Positions 51,606 through 60,033 of a stretch of DNA of 64,000 nucleotides are shown one piece after another. The notes beneath the pieces are model-generated. The model was given only the letters and a program-made list of their open reading frames with translations, did no database searches and was not told where the DNA came from. Source of the stretch: Methanosphaerula subterraneus (GTDB lineage Archaea; Halobacteriota; Methanomicrobia; Methanomicrobiales; Methanospirillaceae); the NCBI RefSeq assembly GCF_052055875.1, contig NZ_CP170508.1:2232001-2296000 (forward strand), written 5' to 3'. Both the position numbers and the translations under genes were made by a program. The stretch's first letter is position 1. Each line of letters begins with the position of its first letter.

Positions 51606-52106
51606 ATGCTCCCTGCCTATCTCCCGAATCCAGCAGCGGCCTTCTTTGGAGGTGGAATCCCAATCGACGGCGGACGACGATGGTCCGATGGACGGCGGCT
51701 GCTCGGCGACGGCAAGACCTGGCGTGGTCTGATCTGTGGAGTCCTCTCTGGGGTTCTCCTCGGGCTGATCCAGGTCTCTGTGCAGGACGCAGGGATCCTG
51801 GCCTGGCTCCCCCGGCTTACGGTACTCTCGGTGGTGCTGCTGGCCGTCGGGGCCCTGGCTGGAGACATGGTCAAGAGTTTTGTGAAGCGACGGATCGGTA
51901 AGGAACGGGGTGCTGCATGGCCCATCGCAGACCAGTACGACCTTGTCGCAGGGTCGCTGCTGCTGCTGCTGATCGGGGATTTTGGGTTCGCTGCAGTCCA
52001 CCTGACCATTCCGGTGGTCTTCTGGATCCTGCTTTTAACCCCGCTCCTCCATAGGGCCGCGAATTTGATCGGATATGCTACAGGAGTCAAGGATGTACCA
52101 TGGTGA
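51606..52106 (+). CDS. carS: CDP-archaeol synthase
   Basis: A membrane cytidylyltransferase that makes CDP-activated archaeol from unsaturated archaetidic acid. It has the family region MLPAYLPNPAAAFFGGGIPI and DGRRLLGDGKTWRG, three further helices, and GDMVKSFVKRRIGKERGAAW with PIADQYDLVAGS. The first helix appears to begin before this ATG: the frame is open upstream (EYLIIPLLSALW) to a stop at 51537 but holds no ATG, GTG or TTG, only ATT at 51555 and 51558. The true start may therefore be unusual. The stop overlaps pyrE by seven bases. Confidence 0.88.
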   Translation: MLPAYLPNPAAAFFGGGIPIDGGRRWSDGRRLLGDGKTWRGLICGVLSGVLLGLIQVSVQDAGILAWLPRLTVLSVVLLAVGALAGDMVKSFVKRRIGKERGAAWPIADQYDLVAGSLLLLLIGDFGFAAVHLTIPVVFWILLLTPLLHRAANLIGYATGVKDVPW

Positions 52107-52618
52107 ATGAAAAGACAATCACAGAACTGCTGATCGAGTACAGGGCCATCGAGTTTGGGGACTTCATCCTCGCTTCAGGTGCCATCAGCAGGTATTATAT
52201 CGATATCAAGACGGCGATGACGCATCCTAAACTTCTGGAACGAGTTGGAAAGGAGTTCTCAGAGCGGGGTTCCTTTGATGTCGTCGCAGGGGTCGCCGTC
52301 GGCGGGGTTCCGCTGGCCGTGGCCACCGGGCTGGCTGCCGGCAAGGAGTACGCAATCGTTCGGCAGGCTGCCAGGGACCATGGCAAGTCCGGGGTGATCA
52401 TCGGGGATATCAAGGGCAGAAAGGTGCTGCTGGTCGAGGATGTGACCACTTCCGGGGGATCGGCTCTGTACGGTGTTGAGCAACTCCGGGAAGCCGGTGC
52501 CAGCGTGACGACGGTGATGACCGTGGTGGATCGTGAGCAGGGGGCCGTCGAGGCCCTGGCCGCTGTCGGCGTGAAACTGGTGCCGCTGGTCAGGGTCAGC
52601 GAGCTCCTCGACCTGTAA
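52100..52618 (+). CDS. pyrE: orotate phosphoribosyltransferase
   Basis: A 172-residue enzyme joining orotate and PRPP on the way to UMP. The PRPP motif is VLLVEDVTTSGGSALYGVEQ, with ISRYYIDIKTAMTHPKLLER near the N-terminus and VAGVAVGGVPLAVATGLAAG before it. Length is normal for archaeal PyrE. It overlaps carS by seven bases, and purD follows after about 30. Confidence 0.92.
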   Translation: MVNEKTITELLIEYRAIEFGDFILASGAISRYYIDIKTAMTHPKLLERVGKEFSERGSFDVVAGVAVGGVPLAVATGLAAGKEYAIVRQAARDHGKSGVIIGDIKGRKVLLVEDVTTSGGSALYGVEQLREAGASVTTVMTVVDREQGAVEALAAVGVKLVPLVRVSELLDL

Positions 52619-52647
52619 TCAGTTTTTTCTAACGTGGGTTCGTATAC

Positions 52648-53940
52648 ATGGTTATGAAGATGCTGGTTGTGGGTGGTGGCGGCAGAGAGCATGCAATCAC
52701 CAGGGCACTCGCCCGCAACAGTCAGGTGGCTGTCCACGCAGTGATGGGACGGCTGAATCCAGGGATCGCCGATCTCGCGGCAGCGGTGGAGCTGATCCGG
52801 GAGACTGATGTTGAGGCCGTGGTCAGGTATGCCCGTGAGCAGGGGATCGATGGTGCCGTGATCGGCCCGGAGGCCCCTCTTGAAGCAGGCATTGTGGACC
52901 AGCTGAACGAGGCCGGCATCCCTGCCGTCGGACCGACCCGGGCGGCAGCCAGGATCGAGACCGATAAGGCCTTCTGTCGGGATCTGATGGAGGAGCACCA
53001 GATCCCGGGCCGACCCGGGTACCGGGTCTTCCATAACACTGCCGAAGCCTGCCGGTTTGTCAGGGACTATCCCGGCGACCTGGTCGTAAAGCCGATCGGG
53101 CTGACCGGCGGTAAGGGCGTCCGGGTGATGGGCGAGCAGGTCGACCGGGAGGGTGCGCTCGCCTATGTCCGGGAACTGGCCGGCGAGGTGGTCATCGAGG
53201 AGCGGCTCCTCGGCGAGGAGTTCACACTGATGGCCTTTGTGGACGGAACACACCTGGTCCCGATGCCGCTGGTCCAGGATCACAAACGGGCCCTGGAAGG
53301 GGACTTGGGGCCGAACACCGGCGGGATGGGTGCTTACTCGATGCCAGATCACCGGCTCCCGTTCGTCACCGGGCAGGACTCCGCTTCCGCCCTCTCGATC
53401 ATGGAGCAGGTGGTCGGGGCGATGGCAGAGGAGGGGCTCCCGTACAAGGGGATCCTGTACGGGCAGTTCATGGCCACGGCCACGGGGCCGATGGTCGTCG
53501 AGTTCAATGCCCGGTTCGGGGATCCGGAGGCGATGAACGTCCTCTCGCTCCTCGACTCAGACCTGTCAGAGGTCGTCTTTGGGATCGCCGACGGCACCCT
53601 GAACAGCACGCAGGTCTCGTTTTTGAAGAAGGCGACGGTCTGCAAGTACCTGGTGCCCGAGGGCTACCCGGCCGCTCCGATGACCGGTGCCCCGTTCACG
53701 ATCGGAGCGTACGGAGACGCCAGGCTCTTCTATGCGAACGTCGACAAGAAGGATGGGCAACTCTGCACCTCCTCCTCGCGGACACTGGCATTCGTCGGGA
53801 TCGGAGAGACCCTGGCGGAGGCCGAGGAGACCGCAGAACAGGCGGCCTCTGCGGTGCAGGGTCCTGTCTACCACAGAAGAGATATCGGGACTGACGGGCT
53901 GCTGGCCCGGCGATGCGCCCATATGAGGGAGATTCGATGA
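52648..53940 (+). CDS. purD: phosphoribosylamine-glycine ligase
   Basis: A 430-residue ATP-grasp enzyme, second step of purine synthesis. It has MLVVGGGGREHAITRALARN, IGPEAPLEAGIVDQLNEAGI, DLVVKPIGLTGGKGVRVMGE and the signature GDPEAMNVLSLLDSDL preceded by VEFNARF. Three ATGs lie close together (52648, 52654, 52660). The stop overlaps the argF start (ATGA). Confidence 0.93.
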   Translation: MVMKMLVVGGGGREHAITRALARNSQVAVHAVMGRLNPGIADLAAAVELIRETDVEAVVRYAREQGIDGAVIGPEAPLEAGIVDQLNEAGIPAVGPTRAAARIETDKAFCRDLMEEHQIPGRPGYRVFHNTAEACRFVRDYPGDLVVKPIGLTGGKGVRVMGEQVDREGALAYVRELAGEVVIEERLLGEEFTLMAFVDGTHLVPMPLVQDHKRALEGDLGPNTGGMGAYSMPDHRLPFVTGQDSASALSIMEQVVGAMAEEGLPYKGILYGQFMATATGPMVVEFNARFGDPEAMNVLSLLDSDLSEVVFGIADGTLNSTQVSFLKKATVCKYLVPEGYPAAPMTGAPFTIGAYGDARLFYANVDKKDGQLCTSSSRTLAFVGIGETLAEAEETAEQAASAVQGPVYHRRDIGTDGLLARRCAHMREIR

Positions 53941-54848
53941 AGAGAGACCTTATCTCAATCCTTGATCTCGAGGCAGAGGACCTTGAGCAGATCATGCAGG
54001 ACGCGGCGGCGCTGAAAGCGCTGCGAAAGGAGGGAAAGGAACACCCGGTCTTAGCGGGGAAGAACCTGGCGATGATCTTTGAGAAGCCGTCGACCAGGAC
54101 CAGGATCTCGTTCGAGGTCGGGATGAACGATCTCGGCGGTCACGCCCTGCACCTGAACCACAAGGACATGCAGCTCGGCCGCGGTGAGGAGGTCCGGGAC
54201 ACGGCCCGCGTCATCTCACGGTATGTCTCGGGCGTGATGATCCGGGCATTCCTGCACAGCACTATCGAGGAGTTCGCCGCTCATGCGACGATCCCGGTGA
54301 TCAACGGTCTCTCGGATAAGGAGCACCCCTGCCAGCTGCTGGCCGACATCTTCACGATCCGGGAGTACTTCGGGTCGACCGAGGGGATCCGGGTGGCCTG
54401 GGTTGGGGACGGAAACAATGTTTGCAACTCCCTGATCCTGGCCTCCGGGCTAACCGGGATGGACCTCCGGATCGCCACCCCCGAGGGGTACCGCCCTGAC
54501 CCTGCCGTGGTGGACCGGGGGAGAACGGTCGGGGGCAAGGTGGCGGTCTTCAACTCGCCGGAGGAGGCGGTGAAGGACGCCGAGGTGATCTTCACCGACA
54601 CCTGGATCTCGATGGGCGATGAGACCCAGCAGGCCCAGCGGGTGAAGGCCTTCGCCGGGTATACGGTCGACGAGGGGCTGCTGAAGTCGGCAGACCCTGA
54701 TGCGATTGTGATGCACTGCCTGCCTGCGCACCGCGGCCAGGAGATCACCGACGAGGTGCTGGACGGCCCGCAGTCCGCAGTCTGGGATGAGGCCGAGAAC
54801 CGGCTCCATGTCCAGAAGGCGGTGCTGGTCAACCTGCTCCGGACCTGA
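53937..54848 (+). CDS. argF: ornithine carbamoyltransferase
   Basis: A 303-residue enzyme making citrulline from ornithine and carbamoyl phosphate. The carbamoyl-phosphate loop is EKPSTRTRISFEVGMNDLGG, with HPCQLLADIFTIREYFG, WVGDGNNVCNSLI and the C-terminal VMHCLPAHRGQEI. Start ATG 53937 overlaps the purD stop; the frame also runs further into purD. An AT-rich T-run follows the stop, before the convergent glycosyltransferase. Confidence 0.93.
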   Translation: MKRDLISILDLEAEDLEQIMQDAAALKALRKEGKEHPVLAGKNLAMIFEKPSTRTRISFEVGMNDLGGHALHLNHKDMQLGRGEEVRDTARVISRYVSGVMIRAFLHSTIEEFAAHATIPVINGLSDKEHPCQLLADIFTIREYFGSTEGIRVAWVGDGNNVCNSLILASGLTGMDLRIATPEGYRPDPAVVDRGRTVGGKVAVFNSPEEAVKDAEVIFTDTWISMGDETQQAQRVKAFAGYTVDEGLLKSADPDAIVMHCLPAHRGQEITDEVLDGPQSAVWDEAENRLHVQKAVLVNLLRT

Positions 54849-54936
54849 TCGGTCTGGGCCGGAACTCAGATCTCAGCAATATTTTTCCATTTTTGTTTTA
54901 TTAAAATTTTAAAAAGGAGTTTATTTTTCAGAATTT

Positions 54937-55974
54937 TCAGAGCGTCTGCGGGAGGGGTGCCGGCCCTTTGAGGCCGTCCCTGACTCCGCGGGCGTAGGCC
55001 CGGAACGCGTCAGGGCTCTTGTAGTAGAGAAGATGGATCGCGGTCGAGAGCCAGAACGAACTGATGAAGAAGACGATCAAAAAGAGCGGGTAATGCCAGC
55101 CAGCATGCCGTTTCATGAACCAGAATCGGTTTCTGGCCATGTAATAGGTCTTGATCGGGGTCTTCTTGGAGGAGGCCGAGACCTTGTGCCAGATCACTGC
55201 TGTCGGGACGTAGACGGCCGAGAACCCTGCCTTCCTTCCACGCATCACCAGGTCGTTCTCCTCGTAGTAGACGAAGTAGCCGGGGTCGAGGAGGCCGATC
55301 TGTTTCAGCATCGGGGAACGGGCGAGGAGACAGGAGCCCTCGACATAGTCGACGACCCGCTGGGTGTCGAACTGCCCCTGGTCGGGCTGGTTCTGGCCGA
55401 TGTGGACGGTGTTCCCGGTCAACAGGCTGAGCTCGCCGCCGGCGAAGTTGATCACGTCCCGCCGCCCCTGGTAATCGTAGTAGCAGGTCTTGGGGCCGAG
55501 GAACCCGATCGACGGGTCCGCTTCGGCGACCTCGACGAAGGCGGCGAGGAACCGGGGGTCCACCACGGTGTCGTTGTTTAAGAAGAGGACATAGGCCGGG
55601 TCGAAGGCCCGAAGAGCATACCTGGTTCCCTGGTTGTTCGCCTCGGCGAACCCGAGGTTCCCCTGGTTGGTGATGACGGTGACGGTGCCCGGCTCAGCGT
55701 TCACATTCCCGGTGGCCGCGGCCTCCTCCGCGGTCAGTTGAGCGAACGGGATCTGTGCTGCCGGCTGCTCTGCAAAGAACGGGGAGGTGACGCCGAGCTG
55801 GCCCCGGCAGTACTCCCTGATCTTCTCCACCGAGCCGTCGGCCGACCCGTTATCCACGATCACGATCTGGATCGCGTGGTACTGCAGGTGGGAGAGGGAG
55901 GCCAGGCACTCGACGGTGTCCTTCCAACCGTTCCAGTTCACCAGCACGATCGAGACTGCAGGTTCATCACGCAT
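54937..55974 (-). CDS. family 2 glycosyltransferase
   Basis: A 345-residue GT-A enzyme resembling rhamnosyltransferases (WbbL type). It starts VSIVLVNWNGWKDTVECLAS, has the nucleotide site VIVDNGSADGSVEKI and the metal site VLFLNNDTVVDP, and GPKTCYYDYQGRRDVINFAG. A C-terminal membrane helix at about 300-322 (YPLFLIVFFISSFWLSTAIH) anchors it. A dTDP-rhamnose donor would fit the rfb genes at 14-17 kb, but this is inference. Confidence 0.8.
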   Translation of the reverse strand: MRDEPAVSIVLVNWNGWKDTVECLASLSHLQYHAIQIVIVDNGSADGSVEKIREYCRGQLGVTSPFFAEQPAAQIPFAQLTAEEAAATGNVNAEPGTVTVITNQGNLGFAEANNQGTRYALRAFDPAYVLFLNNDTVVDPRFLAAFVEVAEADPSIGFLGPKTCYYDYQGRRDVINFAGGELSLLTGNTVHIGQNQPDQGQFDTQRVVDYVEGSCLLARSPMLKQIGLLDPGYFVYYEENDLVMRGRKAGFSAVYVPTAVIWHKVSASSKKTPIKTYYMARNRFWFMKRHAGWHYPLFLIVFFISSFWLSTAIHLLYYKSPDAFRAYARGVRDGLKGPAPLPQTL

Positions 55975-56098
55975 GCACGTACTATCTCTTCTGCAGGCTC
56001 ATCTATCTTTTCGAAGAGATAGTATAATCCGGAAGCATTTCCCATCCATCTGATGAAGCGGTGCGCTCTGCAGTCGTCGGGGCATCGGAGAGGGGATC

Positions 56099-56554
56099 AT
56101 GAAGGTGCTGATCGTCTATCAGTCAATGCACCATGGCAACACCAGGGTGATCGCAGAGGCACTGGCCACGGCGCTGTACGCCGAGTGCCGGGAGGCAGGG
56201 CGGGTGAAGCCGCAGGATCTGCGGGGATACGACCTGATCGGGTTCGGATCGGGGATCTATTTTGGGAAGCATCACCAGTCCCTGATCAAACTCGCCGAGC
56301 GGATGCAGCCGGTTCCTGGTCAGCGGGTGTTCATCTTCTCGACCGCCGGCATCCCGTTCCTCCAGAAGCGGTGGCACCGGGCCCTGAAGGCGGCGCTGGC
56401 CGGCCACGGGGTACCGGTCTGCGGGGAGTTCTGCTCTGCCGGGTATGACACCTACGCGATCTTGGGGGTGATCGGCGGGATCCACCATGGTAGGCCCGAC
56501 CAGCGGGACGTGGACCGGGCCGTGGCATTTGCAAAGGAACTCTCCGGCAGGTGA
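56099..56554 (+). CDS. flavodoxin family protein
   Basis: A 151-residue flavodoxin-like protein. The FMN phosphate loop is IVYQSMHHGNTRVIAEALA, with IGFGSGIYFGKHHQSLIKLA and FSTAGIPF as the second and third loops. GAGAGGGG lies before the ATG. A single-domain electron carrier or a quinone-reductase relative; partners unknown. It has no cysteine cluster, unlike the flavoprotein at 366. Confidence 0.8.
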   Translation: MKVLIVYQSMHHGNTRVIAEALATALYAECREAGRVKPQDLRGYDLIGFGSGIYFGKHHQSLIKLAERMQPVPGQRVFIFSTAGIPFLQKRWHRALKAALAGHGVPVCGEFCSAGYDTYAILGVIGGIHHGRPDQRDVDRAVAFAKELSGR

Positions 56555-56703
56555 CCTTGGTATATCCAAAAGACATCCCAGGATCCTCTCTTCGTAATCT
56601 ATACTAACTTCAGGGTGGCAGAAACCCTTCTGATCTGCTGAAAATGGAGTACTTTTTCAGGTCGCTGAGCCCGCGGGGGAAAGTGGGTTGAATAAGGTTG
56701 AGT

Positions 56704-57375
56704 TCAGGCGCTATCATAGATCAGTGCCAGATACCTGCCCTCAAAGATGACAAGTGCTGCAGTGATGAAGAAGCCGATGATCCAGCCGAGGACTGGGATG
56801 GTACTGAGGAGCATCACCACAAATTTGACGATTGCGCTGACAATGTAGAGGATGACCAGGGCGATAATATAATCCATCCAGCTGATCCTGCTGATCGTCT
56901 CGAGAATGGCGTTGAAGTTGAAGGCTTCGCTGAGCGATCCGGTCCGGGTAAACCGGACCATGCCGATGATCGCGATGAAGCCGATGACCAGTCCTACGAT
57001 CAGAGCAATGAAGAGGCCACTTATCCCAGAGGCTAGGAGACCTAATATCATACCCAGATCCCAGTTCGTACTCCCTGATGTGATGATGGCGAGGATGCCG
57101 AGCCCGCTGAAGATCAGAAAGATAACGATCGCTGGAATCATATAGACCAGCCCGACGATGAAGAGTTTCAGGCCGTCCACGAAGAGCGTCCCCCAGTCTT
57201 CCAGTTCAGGAGCCGGCCTTGTGCCCCGGATAATCTCCATCATGTACCCAAGGGAGATGAAGTTCACAATCGGGATGGCTGTGACGATCGTCAGCAGAAG
57301 CCATCGCATCCATTTCTCGATAAGCGCCTCGCGCGTATACTCGAATGCATCTAAAACCATGTTTCCATAATCCAT
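56704..57375 (-). CDS. DUF4013 membrane protein, copy 1
   Basis: A 223-residue polytopic protein. It begins MDYGNMVLDAFEYTREALIE, followed by about five or six helices rich in Ile and Gly. It has FISLGYMMEIIRGTRPAPEL and EDWGTLFVDGLKLFIVGLVY, which mark the DUF4013 family of archaeal membrane proteins with unknown function. It is a clear paralog of the gene ending at 57756 (same N-terminus and order of segments). Its upstream flank is also repeated. Confidence 0.8.
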   Translation of the reverse strand: MDYGNMVLDAFEYTREALIEKWMRWLLLTIVTAIPIVNFISLGYMMEIIRGTRPAPELEDWGTLFVDGLKLFIVGLVYMIPAIVIFLIFSGLGILAIITSGSTNWDLGMILGLLASGISGLFIALIVGLVIGFIAIIGMVRFTRTGSLSEAFNFNAILETISRISWMDYIIALVILYIVSAIVKFVVMLLSTIPVLGWIIGFFITAALVIFEGRYLALIYDSA

Positions 57376-57755
57376 ACAAAAAACCTTCTCTTGGGTAATA
57401 CGGATGTAGTGAACTGGATGAAATTAAACGTATCTGTAATATTTTGGTAAAGGTCGGTAGATTATCTGAAAAAACCCCCCATCTCTGGTGAAAAATCCGA
57501 TGCATTAGATGATCACTGTGGATAATCTGGTCCGCCCTGAATAATATCCGATAGTGACCCAAGAAACAACCGGTAATAATAAAACATTCAATAGGTGTGT
57601 TTTTCACAACGTGAGGGGCAATTACTCAAAGAATTTCATTCAGATTTTCTGAAATTAATTATCATTTATACCCCGGATCACTACCGAATTGTTGAAAATA
57701 GATGACTTCTCTCCGATCACTGATCCGGGAAAAATTGAGTGAATGGGGGTTGATT
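57376..57755. other. spacer with repeated upstream region, copy 1
   Basis: The first 100 bases resemble 58476-58600 and, less closely, 59296-59450 (shared marks: GATGTAGTGAACTGGATGAA between the first two, then TAAACGTATCTGT and a run of C residues with ATCTCTGGTGAAAAAT). The rest is AT-rich with no gene seen. Confidence 0.55.
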
Positions 57756-58475
57756 TCAGGTGCTGTCGTAAACTTCCGTCAGATACCGGGCTTCAAAGAT
57801 GTACAGTGGTACGACGATGATGAGGCTGATGATCATGCTGAGTAAGGAGCCGACGATCACACCGATTATCGGGATGAAACTGAGGATTGCCGTCACAATG
57901 GTGGTGATGATCGTCAACACAATCTCAACGACCACAATGGAGATGAAGAGGATGACCAGGGCGATGATGTAGTCCACCCAGCCGATCCTGCCGATCGTCT
58001 CGAGGATGGCACTGAAGTTGAAGGCCTCGCTGATCGATCCTGTCCTGGTGAACCTGATCACGCCGATGGCCGCGATGATCCCGATGAGCAGGGCGACGAT
58101 CAGGGCGAGGAAGATGCCACCCATCAGAGAGGCGATCGCACCTGCAGCCATTGCCGAGTTTCCACCTGCATCCCCTGAAGCAATCATGCCGAGGACGCCA
58201 AGCCCACCGAAGATTGCAATGATAACGAGCACCGGGATCATGTAGATCAGCGTGACGATGAAGAGTTTCAGGCCGTCCACAAAGAGCGTACCCCAGTTCT
58301 CCAGTTCAGGTGCCGGCCTGGTGCCCCGGTAGATCTCCATCATATACCCCATAGAGATGAAGTTCACAATCGGGATGATCGTGACGATCGTCAGTAGTAC
58401 CCATCGCATCCATTTCTCGATAAGCGCCTCGCGCGTATACTCGAATGCATCTGAAATCATATTTCCATAATCCAT
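57756..58475 (-). CDS. DUF4013 membrane protein, copy 2
   Basis: A 239-residue paralog of the previous gene. MDYGNMISDAFEYTREALIE and FISMGYMMEIYRGTRPAPEL match it closely; the C-terminal half is longer and more hydrophobic (ALVILFISIVVVEIVLTIIT). The frame is open to 58484, but ATG 58475 matches the start of copy 1. Function unknown. An adjacent-duplication origin is likely, together with its upstream flank. Confidence 0.8.
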   Translation of the reverse strand: MDYGNMISDAFEYTREALIEKWMRWVLLTIVTIIPIVNFISMGYMMEIYRGTRPAPELENWGTLFVDGLKLFIVTLIYMIPVLVIIAIFGGLGVLGMIASGDAGGNSAMAAGAIASLMGGIFLALIVALLIGIIAAIGVIRFTRTGSISEAFNFSAILETIGRIGWVDYIIALVILFISIVVVEIVLTIITTIVTAILSFIPIIGVIVGSLLSMIISLIIVVPLYIFEARYLTEVYDST

Positions 58476-59031
58476 ACAAAACACCTTCTTTGATTAATGC
58501 AGATGTAGTGAACTGGATGAATTTAAACATATCTATTCCTTCCTGGGAAAAATCGATGGATCACCAAAAAAAACAGGATTAACCCCCATTCTGGCGAAAG
58601 ATTCAATATGTTGAATGATTTATGAGGACAACTTGATTCATTCAACTGTGATCAGTTCTTCTTATGAAACCCTGTTACCATAATCTAACGCAACATGTAT
58701 CTTGGGTAGGAGTTACGACATCCCCACTTTATGGCGGTTGTCGTGGCTTGGAGAGAGATGACAATATTTTCAGCAGTACTTTTAAAGGAACTACAGGATT
58801 TGTGAGACACTACCTTTTCACAACCAGATATTAGTTGACTGATTAGAATCTGTGAATCCGCAGATCCAGAATATACACAAAGACTTTATTATTTTTAGCA
58901 TCGAGTGCGGAGAGTACGCATGGGTTGTGGGGATTAAAATCAAAACTGGAATGATGCAAAAATAGTTTACTTTTTATTGGATGAAAAATGTGGAGTTTTC
59001 ACGTATTGAAAAAGAAGTTGTAACCATTTAT
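58476..59031. other. spacer with repeated upstream region, copy 2, and a gene relic
   Basis: From 58476 to about 58760 it matches the spacer 59296-59600, read from the start of the minus-strand gene to the start of the plus-strand FMN gene. At 58758 it has a 16-codon relic of that FMN gene. From 58806 to 59031 it is AT-rich and I see nothing. Confidence 0.5.
58758..58805 (+). pseudogene. relic of an FMN split-barrel gene start
   Basis: The frame reads MTIFSAVLLKELQDL then stop, after GGAGAGAG. The intact gene at 59600 begins MTILTDEMKEIITKV after GGGAGAGAGAG, and the 150 bases upstream of both are alike. The copy is broken after 15 codons. Confidence 0.4.
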
Positions 59032-59295
59032 TTATTCATCAATCTTGATATGGATTTCTTTTCTCCCGGAGTAATGACGATATAATGCATAAATTAGATT
59101 GCCAATTCCTACAGTCCACCAGATTGTGAAGATAGCGACAACGACATGCCCCATAAGGCTCCCCCATCCTCCTTCCTGTCTCATGATGGCCATACGATCA
59201 TTGCTACTTTCCAGAGTCCAACCGGCGGTCTCATAATCTTCGATAGTATTCTGCATTTTTTCGGGCTGTATCCGTTTAACACTAATCGCTGTCAT
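59032..59295 (-). CDS. small membrane protein, unknown function
   Basis: An 87-residue protein. The N-terminal half (MTAISVKRIQPEKMQNTIED) is soluble; residues about 48-70 form a membrane helix (LMGHVVVAIFTIWWTVGIGN), followed by a basic end. GTG 59304 is in frame, but AAGGTGG before ATG 59295 favours the latter. Its upstream flank is the third copy of the repeated region, so it may be co-regulated with the DUF4013 genes. Confidence 0.6.
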   Translation of the reverse strand: MTAISVKRIQPEKMQNTIEDYETAGWTLESSNDRMAIMRQEGGWGSLMGHVVVAIFTIWWTVGIGNLIYALYRHYSGRKEIHIKIDE

Positions 59296-59599
59296 TTTTA
59301 CCACCTTTCCATTTTTCGTAATTGATAATGAAGTATTATAAACGGGTATTTAATTTGGATGGTCTTAAGCGTATCTATTGTATTATGGTACCAACCAGCT
59401 GTTTACTTGAAAACCAGGAATGACCCCCACTCTGACGAAAGATACGAAATATCTGGTGACCTCTGGGGGTAACCAGATCCACTCATCCATGATCAATTCC
59501 TCTCCAGATACCTGGTGACGATCTTCATCCGCAACATCTATTGGGGATCAGGATTATGATATCACCGTCCGGCAGCAGCGCCGTGGACGGGAGAGAGAG
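59296..59599. other. spacer with repeated upstream region, copy 3
   Basis: Divergent region between the small membrane protein and the FMN gene. It shares CGTATCTAT, CCCCCACTCTGACGAAAGAT and the stretch around 59490-59550 with copy 2. Confidence 0.5.
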
Positions 59600-60004
59600 A
59601 TGACTATACTGACTGATGAGATGAAGGAGATTATTACAAAGGTGAAGGTCTTTCCGGCGGCGACCGCATCAAAGGCCGGGATTCCGAATGTGGCCCCGAT
59701 GGCATCCGTGATGCTCCGTGGCGAGGATACGATCTGGATCGGGGACAACTACATGCTCAAGACGCTGGCGAACCTGAAAGAGAACCCGGTGCTGGCCGTC
59801 TATGCCTGGGACCCGGAGTCGAAGAAGTGCCTGCAGATGAAGGGCGAGGTGACGATCAGGACCGAGGGGGCCGAGTACGAAGAGATGCGGGCCGTGCTCA
59901 GAGCAAAGAACGAGGCGTTCCCGGCAAAATCGCTGATCATCCTGAAGGTGACCGAGGTCTTCACCTGCGTCCCGGGAAAGGACGCAGGGAAGAAGATCGC
60001 CTGA
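59600..60004 (+). CDS. pyridoxamine 5'-phosphate oxidase-like FMN split-barrel protein
   Basis: A 134-residue single-domain flavin-binding protein. It has VFPAATASKAGIPNVAPMAS, TIWIGDNYMLKTLANLKENP and VLAVYAWDPE, the common core of the split-barrel family. Such proteins bind FMN or F420; the substrate is unknown. GGGAGAGAGAG lies directly before the ATG. A decayed copy of its start lies at 58758. Confidence 0.8.
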   Translation: MTILTDEMKEIITKVKVFPAATASKAGIPNVAPMASVMLRGEDTIWIGDNYMLKTLANLKENPVLAVYAWDPESKKCLQMKGEVTIRTEGAEYEEMRAVLRAKNEAFPAKSLIILKVTEVFTCVPGKDAGKKIA

Positions 60005-60033
60005 GCGCCTCACAGTCCCTTTCCAAATTTTTA

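Noticed and set aside
56630..56660. The 15-base word GATCTGCTGAAAATG also seen near 3655
   Set aside because: A single short match in AT-rich spacer; not enough to link this site with the cassette region.
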